From Patulibacter sp. SYSU D01012 (GTDB lineage Bacteria > Actinomycetota > Thermoleophilia > Solirubrobacterales > Solirubrobacteraceae), in NCBI RefSeq assembly GCF_017916475.1, contig NZ_JAFMTB010000003.1, positions 470,009 through 534,008 of the forward strand: a stretch of 64,000 nucleotides of DNA, in the 5' to 3' direction. Below are positions 1 through 7,767 of this stretch, one piece after another; positions within the stretch are counted from its first letter, which is position 1, and each line of letters opens with the position of its first letter. A program made the translations under genes and the position numbers. A model generated the notes under the pieces. The model was not told where the DNA came from and ran no database searches. It worked only from the letters and a program-made list of their open reading frames with translations.

Positions 1-63
1 GGCGGCGGAGATCGAGCCGCGCCACGCCACCTCGCGCAGCACCCGGAGACCGAGGACGTCCAT
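1..63 (-). CDS. LysR-like transcriptional regulator, N-terminal fragment
   Basis: Only the first 21 codons are inside the window; the gene runs off the left edge. The peptide begins MDVLGLRVLREVAWRGSISA, which fits the first helix and turn of a LysR-type winged helix-turn-helix domain (pattern L-R-x-L-x-x-V-x-x-x-G-S-x-S-A-A). It would be a DNA-binding regulator read leftwards, away from the rest of the window. A TAGCGT box lies about 10 nt upstream of the ATG on the minus strand. The family call rests on this short stretch alone, so another HTH family cannot be excluded. Confidence 0.5.
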   Translation of the reverse strand, partial: MDVLGLRVLREVAWRGSISAA

Positions 64-194
64 CGCCCTGATCACGCTACCCGCCCGGCTCCGCGGCCAC
101 CCATGCGCGGGCGGCATGGCGATGCGGGATCCCGCTGGAGACCGCGGCGCGGCGCTGCCACGGTGGGGTCGTCCCCCCGAGGAGGAGCCTCTCC

Positions 195-422
195 ATGTCG
201 TCCCCCGACCCCGCCGTCACCGTCCGCCCCGCCACCGCCATGGACCACCTGGAGCTGCGGGCGCTCGCCCGCCGCGTCGGCGACGAGGTGCCCGCGTCGC
301 CCGTGGTCGTCGCCGCCGACCACGAGCGCGTGGTCGGCGGACGCAGCGCGCGGACCGGGGTCACGATCCTGGCCCCGGACGCGACGCCCGGCGCCCGCCG
401 CGCGCTGCGTCGCGGCTGCTGA
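195..422 (+). CDS. short GNAT-like hypothetical protein
   Basis: A 75-residue protein starting MSSPDPAVTVRPATAMDHLE. The opening resembles the first strand and helix of a GNAT acetyltransferase (T-V-R-P-A-T-x-x-D), followed by a strand ending in DHERVVGG, but the acetyl-CoA-binding core is missing. Short proteins of this shape are, from memory, frequent in Solirubrobacterales genomes. A GAGGAGGAG ribosome binding site sits about 8 nt before the ATG and supports the start. Function unknown; it could be a degenerate acetyltransferase or a standalone small fold. Confidence 0.55.
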   Translation: MSSPDPAVTVRPATAMDHLELRALARRVGDEVPASPVVVAADHERVVGGRSARTGVTILAPDATPGARRALRRGC

Positions 423-538
423 GGCCCGGAGACGCCGGCGCGGGGGCCGGCAGCGGCCGGACACGAACCCACCGTCGCGGCGGCGCGGCGTGACCTGCCC
501 CGCACCCTGGATCCCCGACCCGGGGCGGGCCGGCCCGC

Positions 539-1813
539 TCAGTCCGCGGACGCGGCGGTGGACGCGCCGGGCATCCGCTGCGGACCCGCGGTGCGGGCGA
601 AGAGCAGGGCCAGCGCCACGCCGACGACGCCGAGCGCCGCGCCGACCCAGCCGAGCGACGCGTAGCCCAGGCCCGCGTCGATCGCCAGGCCGCCGAGCGC
701 CGGGCCGAGCGCGTTGCCCAGGTTGAACGCCGCCTGGGCGGCGGCCGACGTCAGGGTCGGGGCCTCGGCGGCGACGTCCATCGTCATCGCCTGCATCGGC
801 GTCGCGGCCGTGAACGAGACCGCGCCGAGCAGGAAGACGAGCGCGATCGCGACCACGGGCGTCGACGCGCCGACGACGAAGAGCAGCAGCACGACCACCA
901 TGCCGACGAGCAGCACGGGCACCACGCGCGTCAGGTCCCGGCCGCGCGAGACGCGGTCCACGAGCCGCGTGCCGACCGCCATCCCCAGGCCCAGCACGGC
1001 GAGGACGGGCAGGACCGCCGTCGTCGACAGCCCCGCCTCGTCGGTCATCAGCGGCTTGATGTAGCCGACGATCGTGAACAGGCCGCCGAAGCCGAACACG
1101 ATGACCGTCAGCGCCAGCCACACGCGCGGGCGGCGGAACGCGGCGACCTCGCTGCGCAGCGACTGCCCCGGCGGCATCGGCGGGATCAGGCGGACGATGG
1201 CGGCCAGGCTGACGAGACCGAGCAGCGCGATCACCCAGAAGGACGCGCGCCACCCGAGCTGCTGGCCGAGCAGCGTGCCGAGCGGCACGCCGATCACGTT
1301 CGACAGCGCCAGGCCGGTGAACATCGACGCGACGGCCTTGTGCCGCTGGCGCGGCGGGACGAGCTGCCCGGCGACGACGGCCGCGACGCCGAAGAACGCC
1401 CCGTGCGGCAGCGCGGACAGCACGCGGCTGAGCAGCAGCAGCGGGTACGACGGCGCGACCGCGGAGAGCACGTTGCCGACGGTGAAGACCGCCATGAGCG
1501 CCAGCAGCATCCGGTGCCGCGGGAAGCGGGTGCCCGCGGCGGTCATGAGCGGCGCGCCGATCACGACGCCGAGCGCGTAGCCCGAGACGAGCAGGCCCGC
1601 GGTCGGGATCGAGACCTCCAGGTCGTCGGCGACCTCGGGCAGCAGGCCGATGATCGTGAACTCCGTCGACCCGATCGCGAACGCCGCGATCGCGAGCGCC
1701 AGGATGGCGATCGGCATGCGGCCCGGGCGCGCGGAGGGGTCGGCCGTCGGGGCGGAGGAGGCGGTCATGGGCGAGGAGGGCCCGGCGGAGGGGACGCCGG
1801 ACGCTCCTTGCAT
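539..1813 (-). CDS. MFS transporter, DHA1-type drug/arabinose efflux family
   Basis: A 424-residue polytopic membrane protein with about 12 hydrophobic segments after a roughly 33-residue hydrophilic N-terminus. The stretch GSTEFTIIGLLPEVADDL in TM1-2 and R-F-P-R-H-R-M-L in the TM2-3 loop are typical of the AraJ/chloramphenicol-exporter branch of the DHA1 family, which expels small molecules by proton antiport. Start chosen at 1813 because GGGGGTCGGTGG precedes it; an internal ATG at 1768 is the alternative and has a poorer ribosome site. It stands alone and diverges from the purine operon. Substrate not predictable. Confidence 0.85.
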   Translation of the reverse strand: MQGASGVPSAGPSSPMTASSAPTADPSARPGRMPIAILALAIAAFAIGSTEFTIIGLLPEVADDLEVSIPTAGLLVSGYALGVVIGAPLMTAAGTRFPRHRMLLALMAVFTVGNVLSAVAPSYPLLLLSRVLSALPHGAFFGVAAVVAGQLVPPRQRHKAVASMFTGLALSNVIGVPLGTLLGQQLGWRASFWVIALLGLVSLAAIVRLIPPMPPGQSLRSEVAAFRRPRVWLALTVIVFGFGGLFTIVGYIKPLMTDEAGLSTTAVLPVLAVLGLGMAVGTRLVDRVSRGRDLTRVVPVLLVGMVVVLLLFVVGASTPVVAIALVFLLGAVSFTAATPMQAMTMDVAAEAPTLTSAAAQAAFNLGNALGPALGGLAIDAGLGYASLGWVGAALGVVGVALALLFARTAGPQRMPGASTAASAD

Positions 1814-1891
1814 CGTGCCACCGACCCCCGCGGACCTGGGTGCGTCCGGTCACCCGCACGCCCCGGACGGGGGAGCCGCATCCCCTGCCGG

Positions 1892-1897
1892 TACCCT
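1892..1897 (+). promoter_or_regulatory. putative -10 box of the purSQL operon
   Basis: TACCCT lies 67 nt before the purS ATG, inside the gap between the divergent MFS gene and purS. It matches the TANNNT pattern seen before many genes here. No convincing -35 is seen. Confidence 0.35.
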
Positions 1898-1964
1898 CCG
1901 TGTGTCGTCGCGCCGCCCGCGCTCCGGGCGCCGCCCCGCCGTACAACCTCGCGAGTCCCGCACG

Positions 1965-2207
1965 ATGCCCCACGTCCGCATCCTCATCCGGCCCAAGGCC
2001 GGCATCCTCGATCCCCAGGGCACCGCCGTCGAGCAGGCCCTGCCGCAGCTCGGCTTCGCCGGCGCCAGCGACGTGCGGATCGGCCGCCTCGTCGAGCTCG
2101 ACGTCGCCGACACGAGCGAGGTCGAGGCCATGTGCCAGAAGCTCCTCGTCAACCCGCTCGTCGAGGACTACGAGGTCCAGGTCGACGGCGTGGCCGTCGA
2201 GGCGTAG
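1965..2207 (+). CDS. purS: phosphoribosylformylglycinamidine synthase subunit PurS
   Basis: An 80-residue protein, the usual PurS length. It begins MPHVRILIRPKAGILDPQG and contains V-R-I-G-R-L-V-E-L-D and the closing N-P-L-V-E-D-Y-E-V motif of the family. PurS is the small structural subunit that joins PurQ (glutaminase) to PurL (synthetase) in the FGAR to FGAM step of purine synthesis. First gene of the purS-purQ-purL operon. An in-frame open stretch runs further upstream, but the ATG here matches the family N-terminus exactly. Confidence 0.95.
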   Translation: MPHVRILIRPKAGILDPQGTAVEQALPQLGFAGASDVRIGRLVELDVADTSEVEAMCQKLLVNPLVEDYEVQVDGVAVEA

Positions 2208-2246
2208 GCATGGCCATCCGCATCGGGGCGCCCCAGTGGGGTGGGT

Positions 2247-2268
2247 GGGTCCTCGTCTCCGAGGACCC
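2247..2268 (+). repeat. perfect hairpin between purS and purQ
   Basis: GGGTCCTCG (2247-2255) and CGAGGACCC (2260-2268) form a perfect 9-bp stem with a TCTC loop, in the 88-nt spacer between purS and purQ. There is no U tract after it, so it is not a classic terminator. It could tune the PurS:PurQ ratio by processing, pausing or partial attenuation (inference). Confidence 0.6.
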
Positions 2269-2295
2269 CGGAACGGCACGGACGGAGGTCGGGCG

Positions 2296-2967
2296 ATGAG
2301 GATCGGGGTGCCGCAGTTCCCGGGCTCCTGCGACGAGGTCGACGCGCTGCTCGCCGCCGGCAAGGTCGGCGATGCCGAGCTGCTCTGGCACCGCGACCGC
2401 GACCTGAAGGGCGTCGACGCCGTCGTCGTCCCCGGCGGGTTCTCCTACGGCGACTACCTGCGCGCCGGCGCGATCGCGGGCCTGAGCCCCGTGATGGACG
2501 CCGTCGCCGACTTCGCCCGCGAGGGCGGCCCCGTCCTGGGGATCTGCAACGGCTTCCAGGTGCTGTGCGCCGCCGGCCTGCTGCCGGGCGCGCTGCTGCA
2601 GAACCAGAACCGCCGCTTCGTCTGTCGCCAGGTCGAGCTCGTCGTCGAGACGACCGCGACGCCGTGGACCGCCGCCGCCGAGCGGGGCCAGCTCCTCTCG
2701 ATCCCCGCCAAGCACCAGTCCGGCCGCTGGTACGCGCCCGACGAGCTGCTCGCCGAGGTCAAGGAGAACGACCAGATCGTCTTCCGGTACGCCGCGGGCG
2801 GCAACTTCAACGGGTCGCTCGAGGACGTCGCCGGCGTCTGCAACGCGGGCCGCAACGTCGTCGGCCTGATGCCGCACCCCGAGCACGCGGTCGACCCGCT
2901 GACGGGCTCGGCCGACGGCCTCGTCCTCTTCCGCTCCGTCCTGGAGGGCGCCGCGCATGCTGCCTGA
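2296..2967 (+). CDS. purQ: phosphoribosylformylglycinamidine synthase subunit PurQ (glutaminase)
   Basis: A 223-residue class I glutamine amidotransferase that supplies ammonia to PurL. It starts MRIGVPQFPGSCDEVDALL. The nucleophile elbow is G-I-C-N-G-F-Q near residue 82; the His-Glu pair is in L-M-P-H-P-E-H near residue 195. A-x-H-Q-S-G-R-W and the F-S-Y-G-D-Y-L-R motif are also present. The ATG is 6 nt after a perfect GGAGGT site (2284-2289). Its 3' end overlaps purL by 11 bp, which suggests translational coupling. Confidence 0.96.
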   Translation: MRIGVPQFPGSCDEVDALLAAGKVGDAELLWHRDRDLKGVDAVVVPGGFSYGDYLRAGAIAGLSPVMDAVADFAREGGPVLGICNGFQVLCAAGLLPGALLQNQNRRFVCRQVELVVETTATPWTAAAERGQLLSIPAKHQSGRWYAPDELLAEVKENDQIVFRYAAGGNFNGSLEDVAGVCNAGRNVVGLMPHPEHAVDPLTGSADGLVLFRSVLEGAAHAA

Positions 2968-5383
2968 CCCCACCGCCGCCCCGTCCCTGCCGACCGCCCG
3001 CGAGGTCGCCCCCGACGCGACGCCCGTCGGCGACGCCCCCGGCCTGGAGCAGGCGAAGGCCCTCGGCCTGACGGCGAGCGAGTACGACCTGGTCGTGCAG
3101 AAGCTCGGCCGCGAGCCGGTGCAGGTCGAGCTGGCGATGTTCTCGCTCATGTGGAGCGAGCACTGCTCGTACAAGCACTCGAAGAAGCTGCTCGGCACGC
3201 TGCCGACCGAGGGCCCCGCGGTCGTCCTCGGGCCGGGCGAGAACGCCGGCGCGGTCGACGTCGGCGACGGCTGGACGCTCGCGTTCAAGGTCGAGTCGCA
3301 CAACCATCCCTCGGCGGTCGAGCCGTTCCAGGGCGCCGCGACCGGCGTCGGCGGCATCCTGCGCGACATCTTCGCGCTCGGCGCCCGCCCGATCGCGGTG
3401 CTCGACGCGCTGCGCTTCGGCGAGGTCGAGGACACGAACGAGGACGGCACGCCGACCGCCGGCGCCGCCCGCTCGCGCTTCCTGCTCGACGGCGCCGTCC
3501 GCGGCATCGGCCACTACGGCAACTCGATCGGCGTGCCGAACATCGGCGGCGACGTCTACTTCGAGGGCCCGTACGAGACGAACTGCCTCGTCAACGCGAT
3601 GGCGCTGGGCCTGGCGCGCGAGGAGCGCGTCATCCGCTCCGCCGCGACCGGCGTCGGCAACGTCGTCGTGCTCTTCGGCGCCGCGACCGGCGCGGATGGC
3701 ATCGGCGGCGCGTCCGTCCTGGCGTCCGCCGAGCTGGGTGAGGACGACGCCGACAAGCGCCCGACGGTGCAGGTCGGCGACCCGTTCGAGGAGTCCAAGC
3801 TCGTCGAGTGCTCGCTCGAGCTGCTGGACCGCGACCTGCTCGTCTCGCTGCAGGACCTGGGCGCCGCGGGCCTGACGTCCGCCGCGTCCGAGATGGCCAG
3901 CAAGGGCGAGGTCGGCCTGGACCTGGACGTCGCGCTCGTCCCGCGCCGCATGGCCGGGCTGGAGCCGTTCGAGGTCATGGTCTCGGAGTCGCAGGAGCGC
4001 ATGCTCTGCGTCGTCACGCCCGACAAGGTCGACGAGGTCATCGCCGTCACCGACAAGTGGGACGTGCACGGCACCGCGATCGGCGTCGTGACCGACTCGG
4101 GCCGCTTCCGCGTGTGGGACGGCGAGCAGCTCGTCGGCGACATGCCGGTGCCCGCGCTCGTCGACGACTGCCCGCTCTACGACATCCACCCCGAGAAGCC
4201 GGCCGAGGGGATCTACCCCGCGCCGCCGCGCCGGATCGCGGACGGGACGCCCGCCACGGAGGCGCTGCTCGCGCTGCTGGGCTCGGCCAACCTGTCCGAC
4301 CGCCGCCCGCTCTTCGAGCAGTACGACTCCATCGTCCAGTCGCGCACGGTCCGCCGGCCCGGCCAGACGGACGCCGCGGTCCTGCAGATCCCCGGCCCCG
4401 CCGGCTCGATCGGCGCCACCGGCGTCGCGGGCTCGCCGGCCACGGGCGACGACGCGACGAGCAGCGCCACCGCGGCGTCGCGCGCCGGCCTGCGCGACGG
4501 CGGCACCCGCGTCGACGGTCCGATCGGCGGCGTCGGCGTGGCGATCGACGGCTCCGGCCGCCGCGTCGCCGCCGACCCGTACACGGGCACGGTGTGGAAC
4601 GTCCTGGAGTGCGCCGCCAACCTGGCGTGCGTCGGGGCCGAGCCGCTCGGGCTGACGAACAACCTGAACTTCGGCAACCCCGAGAAGCCGCACATCGCGT
4701 GGCAGCTGACCGAGGCCGTGCGCGGCCTGGGCGACGCCTGCCGCGCGACCGGCGCCCCCGTCGTCGGCGGCAACGTCTCGCTCTACAACGAGGGCACGAC
4801 CGGGCCGATCTACCCGACGCCGGTCGTCGGCATGGTCGGCAAGGTGCCGGACGTGACGACCGCGGCGTCGCTCGGCTTCGGCGCCGACGGCGACGTCGTC
4901 GCGCTCGTCGGCCGGTTCGCGCCGCAGCTGGAGCTGTCCGAGCTGGCGAAGCTCGAGGGCCGCGCGCTGCCCGACGGCCTGCCCGCCTGGGACCTGGCCG
5001 CGACCGCCGAGGGCATCGCCGCCGTGCGCGAGGCCGTCCGCGAGGGCGTGCTGAGCAGCTGCCACGACGTCGCCGAGGGCGGTCTGGCCACGGCCGTCGC
5101 CGAGTCGGCCCTCGCCGGCGGCATCGGCGCGACGCTCGAGCTGCAGCCCTTCGCGCCCGGCGACGAGGACGGCCGCGTGTCGCTCTTCGGCGAGGCGCCC
5201 GGCGGCTTCGTCGTCTCGGGCCCCCGCGACGTCGTCGAGCGCCTGGGCGCGCGTCTGCCGCTGACGGTGCTCGGCACGGTCGGCGGCTCCCGCGTGACCG
5301 TCACGTGCGGCACCCAGCGCGTCGATGCGGCGCTCGAGGACCTGTCCGCGGCGCACGGCGCGCTCGCGGCGCTCTTCGCCTAG
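2957..5383 (+). CDS. purL: phosphoribosylformylglycinamidine synthase subunit PurL
   Basis: An 808-residue small-type PurL (usual length about 730-760). It catalyses ATP-dependent amidation of FGAR to FGAM. Visible family blocks are M-W-S-E-H-C-S-Y-K-H-S, F-K-V-E-S-H-N-H-P-S-A-V, the G-x-G-G-I-L-R-D loop, L-Q-D-L-G-A-A-G-L-T, and N-F-G-N-P-E-K-P in the second half. An Ala/Gly/Ser/Thr-rich segment of about 45 residues (roughly 478-522), between VLQIPG and GVAIDGSGR, is not expected in the family and explains most of the extra length. Last gene of the operon; a long hairpin follows the stop. Confidence 0.96.
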   Translation: MLPDPTAAPSLPTAREVAPDATPVGDAPGLEQAKALGLTASEYDLVVQKLGREPVQVELAMFSLMWSEHCSYKHSKKLLGTLPTEGPAVVLGPGENAGAVDVGDGWTLAFKVESHNHPSAVEPFQGAATGVGGILRDIFALGARPIAVLDALRFGEVEDTNEDGTPTAGAARSRFLLDGAVRGIGHYGNSIGVPNIGGDVYFEGPYETNCLVNAMALGLAREERVIRSAATGVGNVVVLFGAATGADGIGGASVLASAELGEDDADKRPTVQVGDPFEESKLVECSLELLDRDLLVSLQDLGAAGLTSAASEMASKGEVGLDLDVALVPRRMAGLEPFEVMVSESQERMLCVVTPDKVDEVIAVTDKWDVHGTAIGVVTDSGRFRVWDGEQLVGDMPVPALVDDCPLYDIHPEKPAEGIYPAPPRRIADGTPATEALLALLGSANLSDRRPLFEQYDSIVQSRTVRRPGQTDAAVLQIPGPAGSIGATGVAGSPATGDDATSSATAASRAGLRDGGTRVDGPIGGVGVAIDGSGRRVAADPYTGTVWNVLECAANLACVGAEPLGLTNNLNFGNPEKPHIAWQLTEAVRGLGDACRATGAPVVGGNVSLYNEGTTGPIYPTPVVGMVGKVPDVTTAASLGFGADGDVVALVGRFAPQLELSELAKLEGRALPDGLPAWDLAATAEGIAAVREAVREGVLSSCHDVAEGGLATAVAESALAGGIGATLELQPFAPGDEDGRVSLFGEAPGGFVVSGPRDVVERLGARLPLTVLGTVGGSRVTVTCGTQRVDAALEDLSAAHGALAALFA

Positions 5384-5472
5384 CCCGCGCCCGGCCCGCC
5401 CGTCCGTCGCCCGCGCCCCCGGCCCGCCGGGGCGCGCGTCGTCTCGGACGGCCGTCCAGGCGGGGAGCGGGC

Positions 5473-5502
5473 CGCCGCCGCGACCGTCCCGTCGCGGCGG
5501 CG
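5473..5502 (+). terminator. G+C hairpin downstream of purL
   Basis: CGCCGCCGCGAC (5473-5484) pairs perfectly with GTCGCGGCGGCG (5491-5502), a 12-bp stem with a 6-nt loop. No U tract follows. It lies about 90 nt after the purL stop and just before the next promoter, so it probably ends the purSQL transcript. Confidence 0.5.
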
Positions 5503-5510
5503 AGGACGGC

Positions 5511-5516
5511 TAAGGT
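5511..5516 (+). promoter_or_regulatory. leaderless-type -10 box (TAAGGT) for the lysyl-oxidase-like gene
   Basis: TAAGGT ends 6 nt before the GTG start at 5523. This is the spacing expected if transcription begins at the start codon itself. No Shine-Dalgarno sequence is present. Confidence 0.4.
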
Positions 5517-5522
5517 CACGCG

Positions 5523-6413
5523 GTGCTCCGGGCCCGCCTTCCCCTGCTCGCCGCGCTGCTCCTCGTCGCGGCGGCGGCCGCCGCCTGGGTCGGGGGTCGT
5601 GGGCGCCCGGGCGGGGACGGGCCGGTGCTGCGCGCCGCCCCGGTGGCGCAGGCGAAGGACAACCCGTGCCTGGATCCCGCGCTCGGCCCCCAGCTGCGCT
5701 GCCCCGACCTGATCATGCGCCGGCCGTTCGGCATGAGGACGGAGCGCACGCGGCGGGGCCGCGTGCTGCTGCGCGCCGGCAACGCGATCGACTCCGTCGG
5801 CGACGGCCCGGCCGAGCTGCGCGGCGCCCGGGCGGGCACCCGGGGTCGGTGGATGGACGCCGAGCAGGTCATCCACCGCCACGACGGCGGCGTGCTGCGG
5901 GTGCGGACCGGCGCGCGGCTCGAGTTCAAGCTCGCGCACCTGCACCGCCGCTGGTGGAAGATGCACGACGCCGCCCGGTTCGAGCTGTGGCGCCTTGCGG
6001 ACGACGGCACGCCGCGCGAGCGCGTGCGGGTGGGGCCGAAGGTCGCCTACTGCCTGCGCGACCTGGAGCGCAACCACGGCACGCTGCCCCTGTCGCCGCG
6101 GCGCGCGGTGTACCCCGCGTGCTCCACGAGCGCCCGCCGGACCCACGTGACCCTGGGCACGTCGGTCGGCTGGTCCGACGTCTACCCGCCGGACTACCCC
6201 GAGCAGTGGATCGACGTGACCGGCCTGCGCGGCTGCTTCGCGTACGTCCACACCGCGGACCCGACGGACGCCATCCGCGAGCGCGACGAGACGAACAACC
6301 AGGCGCAGGTCGTCGTCCGCCTGCCGTTCCGCGCGCGGGATCCGCGCGGCGGCTGCGCCGGCCGGCAGTTCGGCGTCCGCTACCGCGGGGCGGGCGGCGT
6401 CGGGGTCTGGTGA
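5523..6413 (+). CDS. secreted lysyl-oxidase-like protein
   Basis: A 296-residue protein with an N-terminal signal or anchor (LPLLAALLLVAAAAAAWVGG). The C-terminal half carries the lysyl oxidase signature order: Y-C-L-R-D near 180, Y-P-A-C near 200, T-S-V-G-W-S-D-V-Y-P near 213, W-I-D-V-T-G near 227 and a final E-R-D-E-T-N-N. Lysyl oxidases are copper amine oxidases. The usual copper cluster of closely spaced His next to F-x-R-Y-E-L appears here as H-L-H-R-R-W-W-K-M-H-D-A-A-R-F-E-L, so ligand spacing is altered and catalytic activity is uncertain. GTG start, no ribosome site, likely leaderless. Confidence 0.75.
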   Translation: MLRARLPLLAALLLVAAAAAAWVGGRGRPGGDGPVLRAAPVAQAKDNPCLDPALGPQLRCPDLIMRRPFGMRTERTRRGRVLLRAGNAIDSVGDGPAELRGARAGTRGRWMDAEQVIHRHDGGVLRVRTGARLEFKLAHLHRRWWKMHDAARFELWRLADDGTPRERVRVGPKVAYCLRDLERNHGTLPLSPRRAVYPACSTSARRTHVTLGTSVGWSDVYPPDYPEQWIDVTGLRGCFAYVHTADPTDAIRERDETNNQAQVVVRLPFRARDPRGGCAGRQFGVRYRGAGGVGVW

Positions 6414-6470
6414 GCGCGGCCGGCCGGGCGGCGCCCCCTCCCGACCGCGACGGTCCGGGGGACGAAGGGC

Positions 6471-6476
6471 TACCGT
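6471..6476 (+). promoter_or_regulatory. putative -10 box upstream of the trypsin-like protease gene
   Basis: TACCGT, 55 nt before the ATG at 6532. Together with the GGAG site at 6521 it implies a leader of about 50 nt, and it argues against translation starting at the GTG at 6475. Confidence 0.35.
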
Positions 6477-6531
6477 GATCCCCCACGCGCGCGGCGCCCG
6501 GGGCGCAGCGGCGGCCACCAGGAGCTCCACG

Positions 6532-7707
6532 ATGCACGCAAGCCCCGCCCGCCCCCGACCCGTCGCCCGCCGCGCGGCCCGCACCGTGCTGCTCGGCCTC
6601 GCCGCGGCGCTCGCCGCGGCCACCCCGGCGGCCGCCGCCCCCGCCTTCCCGCCGCTCACGGCGCAGGCCGCTCCGGGCCAGGCGTCGGCGCGCATCGTCG
6701 GCGGCACCGAGCTGAAGGACACGACGTCCGCGCCGTACACCGTCGCGCTGCAGACGAAGTTCGGCGCCAAGTACGGGTCGTGCAGCGGCACGATCCTCGA
6801 CCCGACGCACATCCTCACGGCCGCCCACTGCGTCGTCGAGCAGGACCGGCTGGCGGACGCCTCCGCCGTGGTGGTCGCCGCCGGCACCGCGAACATCCGC
6901 ACGAAGGCGGGCCTGGCGGGCGCCACGGTCGTGCCGGTCGCGAAGGTGCGCGTGCACCCGCGCTACCGGTCGAACGCCTACCCCGACGACGTCGCCGTCC
7001 TGACGCTGGGCGTGCCGATCGACCTGACCGGCCCCCGCGCGCAGGCGCTGCCGATGGCCGACGCCGGCGCCTACGTCGACGCCGGGCGCCGCGTCCGCGT
7101 GACCGGCTTCGGCGTGACGAGCTCGCGCCGCTCCGACTTCGGCCGCCTGCGCAGCGTCTACCAGAGCGCCGTGACCGCCGGCCAGTGCGGCACGGACGCG
7201 CCGGCGGCGATGCTCTGCACGTACCGCCGCAAGCACGCGGCGTGCTCGGGCGACTCCGGCGGCACCGCGACGGTCGGCTCGCCGCGCCGGCTCGTGGGCG
7301 TCACCGACATCGCGGTCCGCGACTGCGCCGTCGGCCTGAACCTGTTCGCGAACGTCGCCGCTCCCGAGATCCGCGTGTTCATCGACGCGGCGCTCGCCGA
7401 GCAGGACGTGACCGAGGCGCAGACGCCGCTGTCGCCGCGCGGCGGCCTGCGGGTGCGGGTGTCCGGCGACGCCCGCGCCGGTCGCACCGTCTCGTGCGTG
7501 CGCGGCTTCTGGGCCGGCGCGCCGCAGTTCCGCTACTCGTTCTTCCGGCTGCGGAACGGCCGCGAGCGCGACACCGGCTTCTCGGCGCGCAAGACCTACC
7601 GCGTCAAGGCGAGCGACCGCGGCTGGCGCCTGGGCTGCGCGGTGCGGGCGGAGAACGCCGGCGGCGTCGGCGTCGGCGTCACGCGCACCGTCCGCACGGT
7701 GCGCTGA
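6532..7707 (+). CDS. secreted trypsin-like serine protease (S1 family)
   Basis: A 391-residue exported protease. A signal peptide (arginine-rich start, hydrophobic core, A-A-A-A-P cut region) ends near residue 36. The chain resembles a mature S1 protease from R-I-V-G-G. The catalytic triad is His99 (T-A-A-H-C), Asp153 (P-D-D-V-A-V-L) and Ser242 (C-S-G-D-S-G-G). About 100 further residues after the protease domain (from near A-E-Q-D-V-T) form a strand-rich, probably Ig-like domain with two cysteines. Start at 6532 is chosen for the GGAG site 7 nt upstream; the GTG at 6475 overlaps the promoter box. Confidence 0.9.
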   Translation: MHASPARPRPVARRAARTVLLGLAAALAAATPAAAAPAFPPLTAQAAPGQASARIVGGTELKDTTSAPYTVALQTKFGAKYGSCSGTILDPTHILTAAHCVVEQDRLADASAVVVAAGTANIRTKAGLAGATVVPVAKVRVHPRYRSNAYPDDVAVLTLGVPIDLTGPRAQALPMADAGAYVDAGRRVRVTGFGVTSSRRSDFGRLRSVYQSAVTAGQCGTDAPAAMLCTYRRKHAACSGDSGGTATVGSPRRLVGVTDIAVRDCAVGLNLFANVAAPEIRVFIDAALAEQDVTEAQTPLSPRGGLRVRVSGDARAGRTVSCVRGFWAGAPQFRYSFFRLRNGRERDTGFSARKTYRVKASDRGWRLGCAVRAENAGGVGVGVTRTVRTVR

Positions 7708-7739
7708 GGGGCGGCGAGCGGGTCGCCCGCCGCGCCGCG

Positions 7740-7758
7740 CCGGCGGCCGGTCCGCCGG
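7740..7758 (+). terminator. hairpin between convergent protease and map genes
   Basis: CCGGCGG (7740-7746) and CCGCCGG (7752-7758) form a 7-bp stem with a 5-nt loop in the 60-nt gap between two converging genes. It may serve both strands; no U tract. Confidence 0.35.
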
Positions 7759-7767
7759 CCTCCGGCC

